A stretch of DNA of 64,000 bases from Fennellomyces sp. T-0311 (lineage: Eukaryota; Mucoromycota; Mucoromycetes; Mucorales; Lichtheimiaceae). Of this stretch, positions 22,930 through 34,541 are shown one piece after another. The stretch is from NCBI GenBank assembly GCA_025266875.1, contig JALLLT010000004.1, forward strand, positions 1,054,001 through 1,118,000. Direction: 5' to 3'. Position numbers and translations under genes: made by a program. The notes beneath the pieces are model-generated. The model was not told where the DNA came from. It saw only the letters and a program-made list of their open reading frames with translations, and did no database searches. Numbering within the stretch: the stretch's first letter is position 1; each line of letters opens with the position of its first letter.

Positions 22930-24060
22930 GGTAACGTTTTCGTTTGATACCCATTTCACTTCTCAAGCATGTTGATATTCGATTTAAATTGCTCTCAAGC
23001 GCCCATTAAAAAGATGGATGGGTCATCGTTCGAGTTTCTAAATATGGGAAACAGTTACAAGAACCAGGCCCCTACCTCGAAAAGTTGGCTTCAGAGACCT
23101 TTTCTTTGACGTCCTTGGAGTTAGAGACCGAACAGCGCGAGTATCATCAACTATCCTAATGACGAAAATTTACCTGATGACTGCAAAAAATTAGATCGGC
23201 CAGAAAACGAGCTTGATGAGCCTGACCTTAGCATCATCAGAAAGGGTATGAACAAGGAAATGAATCCACCAAAATATTCTGCGGAAATGGTGACATACTG
23301 GCAGAACTATATCGAGCAAAGCCTCGCCAACCTGGGATCCGACGGACTACCAACAAGGCCCGAGGATTTTCTGGATGAGTCCTATTGCCATTTAGACCAC
23401 CGTGCCAAGCAAACATGATATGTTGCAGCGAAGAACTTGTGAAGGAAGTGGGACGCAAGCCAATACTGGTGATATTCGGTACTATTGCCGCATGTAAAGC
23501 GCGTAACCATCTTGTTGCAGAGATTACTGAGGAAAATCTGCTCATATATTTAGTGGACGGCAATTAGCGTATCCAATTCGCAGACACAAAGTGTGGTCGT
23601 CCTGCAACAGAAAGCAGTACGGAGAAGTGCGTTTATCTCCCAGAATGAATCAAGTTGCGAAGATTATACCGGATTACCATGATTATCATGGTAACTTCAA
23701 AGCCCTTTGAACAACTATGCGATAATTTAAAGAAGTATCTCTAATATGGCATTCATATGGATGCTGCAAAATACCATTTTTGCTAGATCAACCCGCAGTT
23801 GACTTACAGGCAAATGCTGCAGAAATCCAGGGCTGTATCGTGGCAATCGTGTTTCACTACCAGAACCAAAAACAAACAACTGCGTAACCATAACAATGAC
23901 GCTTGAAAAGCTTAGGAAAATACCCAGTAGTATCCGGTCATCTATGCTGTTTATAACATCGCAAGCAAATCTGGTCATAGGATTATGAACAAACCTCCAT
24001 ACCACTGCAAACTTCAATCTATTGAAGTTGCATCTGACTCGCGGTCTGTATTGATTATAT
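22930..24060 (+). pseudogene. Tc1/mariner-like transposase relic (DDE-type)
   Basis: Blocks in order on the plus strand, across several frames, follow one transposase. LSIIRKGMNKEMNPPKYSAE and TRPEDFLDESYCHLDH come first (first catalytic Asp), then a GTIAACKARNHL block. DYHGNF is at about 23680, YGIHMDAAKYHF at about 23750 (second Asp), and PPYHCKLQSIE at about 24000 (final Glu). The acidic triad can therefore still be traced, but stops and frameshifts separate the blocks. A second copy of the same family lies at 47790-48690 on the minus strand. Confidence 0.65.
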
Positions 24061-27048
24061 ACCTCCATGAACGACTTTCTTCAAGATTATGAGTTTCACG
24101 TGGATATGCTTTTGGGAAGGAGAGTTCCATCACAACGCTGCCTTCGGCAATATTATTGGCTTCTCAACGGAATCTGTAAAGTGCTATGCTCTGGAAATAT
24201 TATTGGCTATATGCCAATGTATTTTATTAGTTTCGCGCGTGAAGGCTTTAAGGACGATGGCGTCTTGATGGAAAGCACATCCCTCGGCCATTGTATTCAT
24301 TACGTCTTTTTACAACAAGCAGTCCTTAAGAAAGCGACTTAACTATCACAAACATGATGTCACTCGACCGCTATTGGCGCTCACATACGCTTTGGTACGC
24401 TTTATGATTATGAATAATAGATGTTCATCTTTCCAATTAGTTGTGCTTCTGTTTAGCCAGCACCTACGGACACAAGACTGTCAGCTGCAAGGATAATAAA
24501 TGGTTTTCAGGGAAGTCGCAATGAAAGATAACTTACGACGGAATGGTGCATGGACCAGAGAGTCGAGCAATGAACTGGGAGAAGGCGCTTAAGGTTCAGC
24601 AAAAAATGATTGGCATGTTGGAAGAGTCCAATCCAAAGAGTAATTTCTGTTTACCAGTGTGGTATTTAAGGTACTAGCTAGTCGGCACTACCGGGTAAAC
24701 GTATGACGGTACCTGAATAATACATTGACATCCTTCCGGCATGACTAGATCTTCCAAGAAGTCTAGAAACATCGCCGTGTCGGCTATACGATATGGCATC
24801 CTCCCGACCACGGCCATTTGATTATGAGTTTTATCTCGAGCAATATAAATAGAGAGAACCGTTAACATAATAAAGACATATTCGATTCTCACAGAACTTA
24901 CTGTTTTTTTGGATCTATTCTCTCACACCACAATCAGACCTTTTATCAGTGCAACCAGATTCGGAAGATGAGCTATCACTACTGTTCAATTCATGTTAAT
25001 TGCTTATCCTAATGTAGTATTTTTTTAGTGATTAAATTGCTCATATAAACCCAACGAAAAGATGTGTCTTCAGGCAAAACAGCACTGGGATTTTAAAAGC
25101 ACAAAGGCCTTCAATAGCCATTAATGGTCTAGAAAGAAATAACTTGTGACGCGGATAGCCATAAAATTATTCCTTGTAATCTTGGGCGGCCATGGAGGGC
25201 CTTCCAAGTAAGGGGGTAGCCAAATCAACCTCTGAAATCATTAAAGGCCATGAATAGCTATGTAAGGTCATTTAAGTAAAAAATAGCTTTTAAGATGCCT
25301 ATTTAAATCAGCAACACCTAGATCAAAGTAAGGAATTATATCCACATTCGCATAATAAAGCATGTGCAACAGCTCCCCACAAAATCTAAATCTATATGCC
25401 GCGGAGTATTTTCGACATAATTTTTTCATGGAAAATGGTACGTAAAACGATTCTTTCTCTTCATCAAAGTATAAAATCTATGAGCAATAAGTAGGTTGCC
25501 CGGAGCCCAGGCTGAGCGCTCGTTACACGAACGGTATATAGATGAAAAGTATTGATTTACTATAGAAGACTTGTTGACTTGCTCCTGTAGGTATCTGGTC
25601 GCTTTCTTGGAGTACGAATGTTCGAGATATATAAGTAGAGCGGATGCCATGTCTGAAAAACCCCTAATGGCAAAAAGACAGGCAGGGGTGGACGAGATGA
25701 TGATACAAGAAATAAAACAAGAAAAGAAACGGTGCAGGCTTAATGCCAGGGAGACGGTGTTACTTGATAATATATGGATAACCGCACTCTGTGTGGTTTC
25801 TTGTGGGTTCGGATGTGCTGCCTTGAAGGGCCTACGAACGGTATACATACCTTTGTCTCCAATTTTTCTGTCTGTGTCTCAAATGTTTTTTATTTTTTCA
25901 AATAAAGTACACGAATGAGCAGTGAACTATGGAAGTAATTGGATTTTCCATGCTTAAGCCTGAATTCATTGGAGCGGTGTTCTTCTCAGAAGATGGAGAA
26001 CCCGACCAAGTTTTTTTCGTTGAACCCCGAATCTTATATATGTCTAGGAAGATCAGATAGGCGATAGATACTGCTGCATTCACGACCAAAAATGATCTCA
26101 GTTAGTAAATCGAAGCAATAAGGAAAATAAGCATACTTACACCATCGATTGGCAAGAAATTTGCTATCCAACAAGGATAATGCAAAGGGTGAGGGAATTG
26201 TTCTGACGCTACATATAGAGTTTAACTTTCACAGGTTTTTGCAAGTGTCTCCCAGAAGCCATATGATTCACTGAAATCGTTCTTTTTGTCTTACAGGTGG
26301 TACGCATGAGTTTTCTGATGGCTCTCGTTTTTCTAGGTTCAAAAATGGGTCAGGCTACTCCTACGTATGATGGTGGGCTCAATAACGTACTTTTATAAAG
26401 TACAGAAAACTGCTGCATTGATATGCGGTTAACCATGCATGCTGAATGGGCTAAATGTGGGAATTTCTGGTGCGTTCCAGCGCTTGAATTTATGGGTAGT
26501 TTGTCACCCAATTCGGCCGATAGACTTGTTAGTTATGTATCGAATCTTTCTCAGCTGATGCCACACGTTTGTTATCATCACCATGAATACCCTGTCGTGT
26601 ATTGCCTCTAATATAATAAAATATATAACCATGGTAGCAGTTCTAGACATGCTGGCGATGTTAATACCAAGGCCAAATTGGCTACTAAATTCACGCGAAG
26701 GTCCGTTTCCGCGGAAAAGTAGTAGAGACCGCCTTCTTTCTTCTCTGAATACAAGTGTGATGCATCAATATATCTGGACTGGTCTTATCTGTTGCACCAT
26801 GCTCAAAAGATGCTGGCATTTCCATGAGTATATATATAAATCGACCAAGTGCAGCGTGACCAAAAAAACGCTACCATCCTGATTTGGAAGTACGCCATGC
26901 CCTGAATAGCCGAGCCCTTTACTGTGCACTGCGCCCTTTTTCTTTTGGGTGTCAAAAGAGCAAGTTGAACTCTAAAACCGTTTTTCCGTTTCTTCTTTTT
27001 TGAACCTTTTTTTATTTCTCTCTTTTTTGTTACCACACGACACGCTGA
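24061..27048. other. 3-kb region without a supported gene
   Basis: The longest open frame is 25426-25848 (-, 140 codons) and overlaps a 115-codon plus-strand frame. Neither has a recognisable domain, start context or splice-consistent neighbours. Repeated short words (TTAAAGGCCATGAATAGC, CATTAATGGTC) around 25100-25270 suggest old repeat debris. Confidence 0.45.
26976..27036 (+). promoter_or_regulatory. Pyrimidine-rich tract just upstream of the phospholipase D start
   Basis: An almost uninterrupted T/C run (TTTTTTTATTTCTCTCTTTTTT core) ends about 20 nt before the ATG at 27049. CT-rich blocks near transcription starts are common in fungal promoters and 5' leaders; the assignment is inference. 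Confidence 0.35.
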
Positions 27049-30000
27049 ATGTCGAATCCCATTTCCGAAGGTGCTGCGCTATACCTCTCACGGCATGACG
27101 GCCGGCGAAGCGACGCGTCGACATCTCATCGAGGCATCGTTGACACCCCACACCGTGACAGTGGACTATCGGTGAACGGCCGAAGCCATTGGAAATCCGT
27201 ATTGAACCGTTTATCGGTTGTATCCACAGCAGCAGATCAAGAAGAAACTTCGGACAGCTCGGCGGATGAGGATCATGATACCTTTCATCTTTTGAAGGGG
27301 CGTCGTCACCATCATCGACACCATATCAGCTGGCCATATCATCGACGAGACGAACGGCAGCCAAAGTCGACCGCCACAGAAGAACAGCAACAGGATGCGG
27401 CAGCAGAGACGCAGCCGCAGGAGGCTTTGTATCAAGAAGAGGATCAGCTGCCGTCTGTCAATGACTTGCAGCGAACTGAAACAGTGGACCACAGCGATAA
27501 CTTTTTCGCACACCCGTTTAAACGGGATGAGGAAGAAGTATCACCACAGCCAGTGCAGCCACCATTTGTAGCACCCAAGACACGGCTGACCAGGATCGCT
27601 CTCCCGGAAAGCGCATCAACTTCAGCCCCAGATGAACCAGCCACGCCGAGCGGTGGGGCGCGTGACCAGTGGGGGAAAACGGTTGATAAACTCAAAATGA
27701 TTGCCAACATCCAAACCCTGCCCGAGCATGGTCGTGATGTTTACATGACGCCGACTCTCAAGACCTCGTTGGCGCCATTCTATCCACCCGTGTTCGAGCC
27801 TGCGTTTATCGCATTGTCACGCGACGAGTACGGTCGTCGACTGGTAAAGAAAAAAGAGTGCATGATTATTTTTTGGGTGTGGCAAAAGGATTAAGTGCTT
27901 GTGTTCATTTAGCCGCCCATTATCCTCCCGATGATTTCAGTCGCGGTGACGGACTCAGAGTACCTGACGCGTGGTATTAACCAGTGGGTGTTTCGGACCG
28001 AGCTGCAATACGGCGACATCAAATGGGTGATCCGGCGCACGATAGCTGACTTTGTTACGCTGCATTACACACTGAAATTGAAATCCAGTCTGTCAGACTA
28101 CGTGCCTGCTCCGCCGCAGTTTCCGGATCAGCTGCGCAGCTTGATCAGCTCAGCCAGGACCACCATTGGTTTGGATCGTGAGGATGACGAGCAGCCAGAG
28201 GAAGGCGAGACGGAGGGGGAGAAGAAGGAGATCGCGTTGGCCCGGCGCGTTGCCCTGACAACGTACTTGCGTGCCTTGCTTGCCAAGTCCCACATGCTCG
28301 TCAGCTACGACATTTGCGAGTTCTTTGAGGTGTCCGCAGTGAGTATCACCCAGGACATGGGTTGGAAGGGCAAGGAGGGCTTTTTGGAACATCGCATGAG
28401 GAACTCGAACAACAACTGTTGCAATTCGGTGAGAACGCATCGATGGGTCAAGGAGTGGGTGTTGCTCAGAGACTCGTACATTGCCTTTTGTGATGATATT
28501 GCCGCCCCCGGACCATCGGATGTTCTCTTGCTGGACAATACCTTCTCAGTCAAGGTTACTGAGCCAAGTTACATTGGCAGCTATCACATGACGCTGTCAA
28601 CAATGTACCGTGAAATCGAAATTAAGGGCAATCGTCGCGAGATCGATGAGTGGATGGAGAGTATCCAGCGCGTCAAGAAGGACAGTCCTTGGGTCAAGAA
28701 TCACCGCTTTGGCTCCTTTGCACCTGTTCGCCACAAAGCCAAAGTCAAGTGGTTCGTCGATGGCGAGAGTACGTATTGCATCTGTACACTCGCACGCCTG
28801 GTTTGTCTCATTCACGTTCTCACTAGATCATATGAGCGCCGTGGCCGAAGCTATTCTATCCGCCAAATCGGAAATCTACATTGCAGATTGGTGGTTGACG
28901 CCCGAGCTGGTACTACTTTTACTTTTTAGATAGAATTCTGGGCCATAACGTTTACTTTTTTCGTTAGTATTTGCGGCGTCCTCCGGAAAAGAACCAGGAG
29001 TTCCGGCTCGATCGATTGCTTCAACGCAAAGCCAAGGAAGGTGTGATGGTGTACATCATCGTATACAAAGAAATGTCGCTTGCCTTGACGATCGATTCCG
29101 CGCATACCAAAAAGTGGCTGCAAAGTTTGCATCCCAACATCATCGGTAAGGTTTTTGGCTATCATAAATTCCGCGCAAGAAAAAAAATTAACTCGCATAA
29201 TCATGCAGTTCAACGTCATCCCGACCGACGTGCTTTCGACAGTAACAGTTCAATCTTTTTCTGGTCTCATCACGAAGTGAGATTTCTTGGCTGCTGTTTT
29301 GCCCTGGCCGTGATTAACTCTTTATCATAGAAACTTGTGATGGTTGACAACCGCCTTGCGTTCATTGGAGGCATCGATTTGTGCTTTGGGTAAGTGTTTT
29401 TTTGTTTCATCCCCAAAAAACGGTTTACTGAGTCTCGGAAAAGTCGCTTCGATACACACGCACATCGCAATGCCGATTATCCGGCAAAAGGACATCAATA
29501 CCAGATGTTCCCTGGTCAAGATTACTCAAGCCCTCGCGTCAAGGACTTTTCTGACGGTAAGCAGTTGCACTTGATCGGTTTGCAGATACTTAAGGTTATA
29601 CAGTGGCGAATCACGATCAAACCCTTGTGGACCGAGAAGAAACGCCACGCATGCCGTGGCACGATATGTCATGCGCTGTGGTACGTCGTTTGTGTTTTGA
29701 TATGGAAACGTGCGCTGATGAGGCTTTTATCATAGGTCGGTCCCATTGCTCGTGACGCAGCACGTTTATTCATTCAACGGTGGAACTATCTGAAGGCTAG
29801 CAAGAGCGGACATCGTGATAATGTGCCATTTTTGATGCCCAAGGGTGAATACGTTGCTCTTCGCGACGAAAGCAATTTTGAAGGAACTTGTAAAGTGCAG
29901 CTTTTGAGAAGTTGCTCCAGCTGGAGTTCAGGCATCGGACGTGAGGTACGCTATTGTATACATTTGATTGCGTGGTATATTCAACCGATGTATAGCATTC

Positions 30001-31646
30001 GATTTACAACGCTTATCTCGAGTCGATTATCCAAGCCAAGCACTTTATCTATATTGAAAACCAATTCTTCAGTAAGCCTTCCCTCGCCTCCTCCTCTTGA
30101 CGATTTTTTACTAACGGCGCAAAACAATACAGTCAGCGCCACAGGTGAAGATAAGGTGGTTAGAAACAAGATTGGCCAAGCACTCGTAGACCGCATCAAG
30201 CGTGCCCACTACAACCACGAAAAGTTCAAGGTTTTTATTATTATTCCGCTGATTCCGGCATTCGAAGGTGACCTGACCACTGGTGACTCTGTGGCAGCTC
30301 GGTAAGTAGCACTCTTTGCTGGTGCGCACTTGGTTATTGAACGAAGTAATATAGAGGTGTCATGCACTTCCAGTACGTATCGATGAGTCGCGGCGGCAAT
30401 TCGATTTGCGAGAAGTTACGCGCTGAGGGCATTGATCCATCAGAATACATCGGCTGGTACAGTCTTCGAAACTGGGACAAGATCGCGCCCCGATTCCCCA
30501 AGATGCATAGCAAGAAGAAATCAAGGAAGTCCAAGCAGTCCAATGGCGCTGCTGATGGACAGGACGATAACAACGACACGCTCAAAGTGAACGGCGGCAA
30601 CGAAGATCTGGCTTCATTGTCTTCTGCATCCTCGAAGGGTGATGCAACGTCAGACGTGGATGAGGAGGAAGAAACAGAGGAGGATGAGCGAAGCCATTAT
30701 GTCAGTGAACTCGTGTATATCCACGACAAGCTGATGATCGTAGATGATCGTATTGTTCTTATTGGCTCTGGTAAGTTGAAGAAGCTCCTCTTGCTTGCGA
30801 GTGCTTGAACCTAATAGTGAATTTGTATAGCCAACATTAACGATCGGTAAAACGCAACGCAGCTGTATTACGGGGAGACCGGGAAATGCTAACCTTTCTT
30901 TTTATAGATCGCTGCTCGGTAACCGTGACTCTGAGGTCGCCATCTACATTGAAGATACCGAAATGATACCCTCATACCTGGATGGCAAAGAATATCAAGC
31001 TGCCAAGTTCGCACACACGCTCCGTATGCAGTTGTGGAAAGAGCATCTCGGTCTCTTGGACTTCCACGACTGGGATCTGCTTTTGGATGAAGACGACGAC
31101 GACGTGCTGCAAACGAGGGCGACCGAAGGTGTTGGCTATGACACACAGGAAGCCGGTACGGGTCAAGGCCCCGTGTCCGACGAAGTCAGGCTGGGCAATG
31201 CAGATGATATCCGTGCTTGCGAGCGCGACGAAGTAGCCCGCATCATTGATCGTGTGAGTCGAACCCGCAGTATCTTTGACAAATTCCGACACTACAAGCA
31301 CGGTCAGCATTTGAAGGAAGCTCAAGCGCTGGATCCAATGGCAGATCGATGCTACTACAACATTTGGAAAAAGACGGCCAACACCAACACACTTATTTAT
31401 CGCGACCTGTTCCGATGTGTGCCCGACGACACTGTGCGCACGTTTGAAGAGCATCGCAAGTTTGTGCCAGATCCAAACAAGATTCCCTACGGCCATGTTG
31501 CTGATCCCGACAGGACTGCCGAGGATATCCATGACAACCTGTCCAAGGTCCGAGGCCACTTGGTGGAGTTCCCGGTGGATTACCTCGCAGACGAGCAGCT
31601 GATGAATGTGATCGAGTCAATGGCGCCGATGGTCATCTTTTCCTAG
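27049..31646 (+). CDS. Phospholipase D with PX and PH domains (PLD1/Spo14 type)
   Basis: It hydrolyses phosphatidylcholine to phosphatidic acid on membranes and is usually PtdIns-phosphate-regulated. Fourteen exons: 27049-27843, 27913-28768, 28827-28909, 28968-29145, 29209-29276, 29331-29389, 29444-29556, 29604-29680, 29736-29945, 29996-30071, 30133-30301, 30355-30770, 30831-30846 and 30908-31646. They stay in frame and give 1284 residues. A disordered 265-residue start with a His-rich run leads to a PX domain (about 272-405: WVIRRTIADFVTLHYTL) and a PH domain (about 410-530). The first HKD motif is HHEKLVMVDN at about 658. ENQFFISATGEDK follows, and the second HKD motif HDKLMIVDDR is near 1017. 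A Lys/Glu-rich insert (about 940-1000) sits before the second HKD. Exon 13 is only 16 nt. The acidic run DEDDDD and a conserved C-terminal PLD tail complete it. The Hsp70-like gene starts 147 bp downstream. Confidence 0.95.
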
Positions 31647-31792
31647 ATATTCGTCTTGTTCACACCTATATTGTCTCTCGTACATATATTTATACCATCC
31701 TTGCTCTTTATACATATCAAACAACGTTTTGGCCTTGTGGCACACATGTAATTGGGGGCTCTTTCTTTCCCACACAAAATTATTCACTTTTT

Positions 31793-33925
31793 ATGCAAAG
31801 CTGTAAGTGCTGCAAAAACAAAAGTCAATGACACGATGAAGCCTGACGACGTGGAGCAGCTTCACTTCGGCGCAAATTAACCTACCGAGAAGCTGGTGAA
31901 CCGGTGCGTCATGAATACCCTGTCACTGTGGCCATTGACTTTGGTAAGTTCTCCTTGTCATCTTTTTTCGAGATTGAACTGACAAACGCGTGATTCAGGC
32001 ACAACCTATTCCGTGAGCTATCCATTACAAACAGTCGAAACTTGAAAAAATAACCTTGATACACAGGGCTGCAGCTACAAATTCCAAGATGACGATGAAG
32101 TATACGATGTGGTGAAATGGCCAAAGCACTTTGGGTTCTATGCCAAGGTGCCAAGCCTGTTGTATTACCGCGGGCGTGCAAATCGGCTTGTGGATTGGGG
32201 CGATGGGGCTCGGCGACTCTCGCTTCAGGTAAGAAGCTGGAAAGAAAGAAAGGAAGTACTCTTAACGTGGTCAATTAGCCAGGACAAGACGGGTCATTGG
32301 TGCGACAGTTCAAACTATGGCTCGCAAAAGACACTACAACAGCGCCGCCACCGCCACTGCTGGATGGCCAAGAGCCTGTGGACGCTATTGCTGACTACCT
32401 GAGACTGTTCCATGAGTCAGTGGTGGAACAGATGAATCGAACAGGTGCTGGACGGTTTTCTCTGGATCAGTTTGGCTACGTGAGTTATTGCGGCACGTCT
32501 GGATAGCAACAATGGGCTCATTCAAGGAAATAGTGCCTGACGGTACCTGCGATTTGGGATGACACTGCAAAAGCAACAATGCGAGAAGCTATGGTCCGGG
32601 CTGGTATTATTCAGCACGATGATCCACCGGAGCGACTGGTATTGGTTGGTGAGCCCGAAGCTGCTGCCATTTACTGCGAGAAGCAATGTGATAGCTGGAA
32701 CAGTATGGAAGATCAGGACACGTTCATGATTGTGGATGCAGGTGGTGGCACGGTCGATATAATTATCTAGTACGTCCGCTTTGATTAGGGTCATCCATCC
32801 TTTTGCTAACTATTCTGTTTTAGCCAACTGCATAAAACAGAGAACTCGCGCACGCTCAAGGAAATTACGCGGGGGAGTGGAGGCACCTGTGGAAGCGCGT
32901 ACATTGACAATAATATGCGACAATGGCTCCTCGATCGACTCGGTTCACATCAAGGTCAAGTGTCTACTTGCACGTTGGAGAATATTATGGAGTGTTTCAC
33001 AGAAAAGATCAAGGTAATATTCTCAAAAGGTATGTAGAAGGGGTAATGAAGACTAAAAGCATAAAATAGCCGTATTTTACCGGAGAAGGCGACCAATATC
33101 TCTCTGTACCGGCGGTTATGAATCAGCTCCGCGAAGAACTCGATGGATTGATCAATGAAGACGGCAACATCATGCTATCGAGTGACGAGCTTAACCAGCA
33201 GGTGTACATGCCAATATTCACCAAAGTCATGGCTCTGATCGAAGAACAATTGGAACAAGCTGGAACAAACGTCAATGCACTCTTTCTGGTCGGTGGATTT
33301 GGATGTTCCGAATATCTTTACTCTGTCGTCAAGAGCTGCTTTGGCTCCAGGATACCAACTATTGCTATGGCACCAAGAGGTGACGTCGCCGTGGCTCGTG
33401 GTGCCATCTATCATGTGAGTCAACCTACTTTCATTTCGACCAAAGTCCTCCGAAACACATATGGATTGCGCACGCGGATGGCATTCCAAGAAGGGTTGGA
33501 TCCCGAAGAAAGTGCCATAGTAACAAGTGATGGCATTAAGCGCTGTTCGACTCGATTTGATGTGATGGCGTACAAAGGCCAATCGATTCATGTTGATGAG
33601 AAGATCAGTCGGCATTTCTGGGTCAAATACCCTCGTCACACAGAAGGTGAGAAAAGATACTTTCAGTCTCATCCAAATCTAAAACTCCTGTCTAGCCGAC
33701 TTGTATGTGTATGATGGTGATGCACCAATACCTCGTCAAGTAAATGACCCTGGCGTGCGGAAAATGGCGGATTTCCCTATTCGCATGCCACCGTTAGAAG
33801 GATACCAAAATGGTGACCCAGTGGATATCAGAATAGATTTCATGTTCGGTTTATCAGAACTCAAAGTGCATGTATTCATTGCTGGAAGACAAATAGAGTT
33901 TATAACCTCGTTTGAGGACGAGTAA
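31793..33925 (+). CDS. HSPA12-like divergent Hsp70-family protein
   Basis: These proteins keep the actin-like ATPase fold of Hsp70 but lack the usual substrate-binding half; their clients are poorly known. Nine exons: 31793-31802, 31857-31943, 31999-32012, 32067-32228, 32279-32479, 32534-32769, 32824-33013, 33070-33646 and 33696-33925, all in frame, 568 residues. Phosphate 1 is VAIDFGTTYSG and phosphate 2 is IVDAGGGTVDIIIY. LTVPAIWDDTAKATM, GEPEAAAIY and the adenosine motif ALFLVGGFGCSEYL are all present and in order. No EEVD tail or beta-sandwich domain was seen. The first coding exon is only 10 nt and is inferred because it alone opens the frame; an alternative start is possible. Fungal members of this group are often expanded in copy number (general knowledge). 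Confidence 0.88.
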
Positions 33926-34541
33926 CATTTATGAACCTATTCTGTGTTTGATTTTACGTGCGAATGCAGTGTTTACGATCACTACTGTTCGTCTTTTGCT
34001 GGTGTATATAGTCCTATGATAAACACATTTTTCCGTGAGTCGTCAGCGTAAGCACCACAAACATCGACAACACTTTGTAATTGCGTAAATTGTAAAGGGC
34101 ATTTGGTCAAGCCTTCTACGTTCGAGCACACCATGTGTTGGGATGTTTGCAAGTCTGTCAAATGTAACACCGGTCAACGTTTTATGCAAACGGGAGTAGC
34201 AAGGGAGTTGTGGATCACAAGAACTTTGCAATATCATAACGACATAGTTTAATTCGTCACTCATATTTCAAATCCTTTGCGTATACATATTTCTTGTCAT
34301 CAATGCTTTGGGCTAAAGGTTGCAAGTGCTACAATAATATGGTACCCATTAAGGCACATTGATCCTTTGGTGATGAGTTGCGATACATTATAAAACGTAG
34401 CTGCTCTGTTATGACAGTTGTATTTTGTTAAGCTCCAACACGATATAATGACGACATGAATTGATGAGATTCAACTTGGCTCCATGGGCGAAATTTTTAA
34501 TAGAAAGAGCTGCGTGACATGATATGTAAAGTATAGCTCTA
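33926..34541. other. Convergent intergenic region, no gene seen
   Basis: It lies between the stops of the Hsp70-like gene (+) and the aspartyl aminopeptidase (-). Short AT-rich frames only. Confidence 0.5.

Noticed and set aside
25426..25848. A 140-codon minus-strand frame as a gene
   Set aside because: No domain or splice support, and it overlaps a similar-length frame on the other strand; the composition is that of AT-rich noise.
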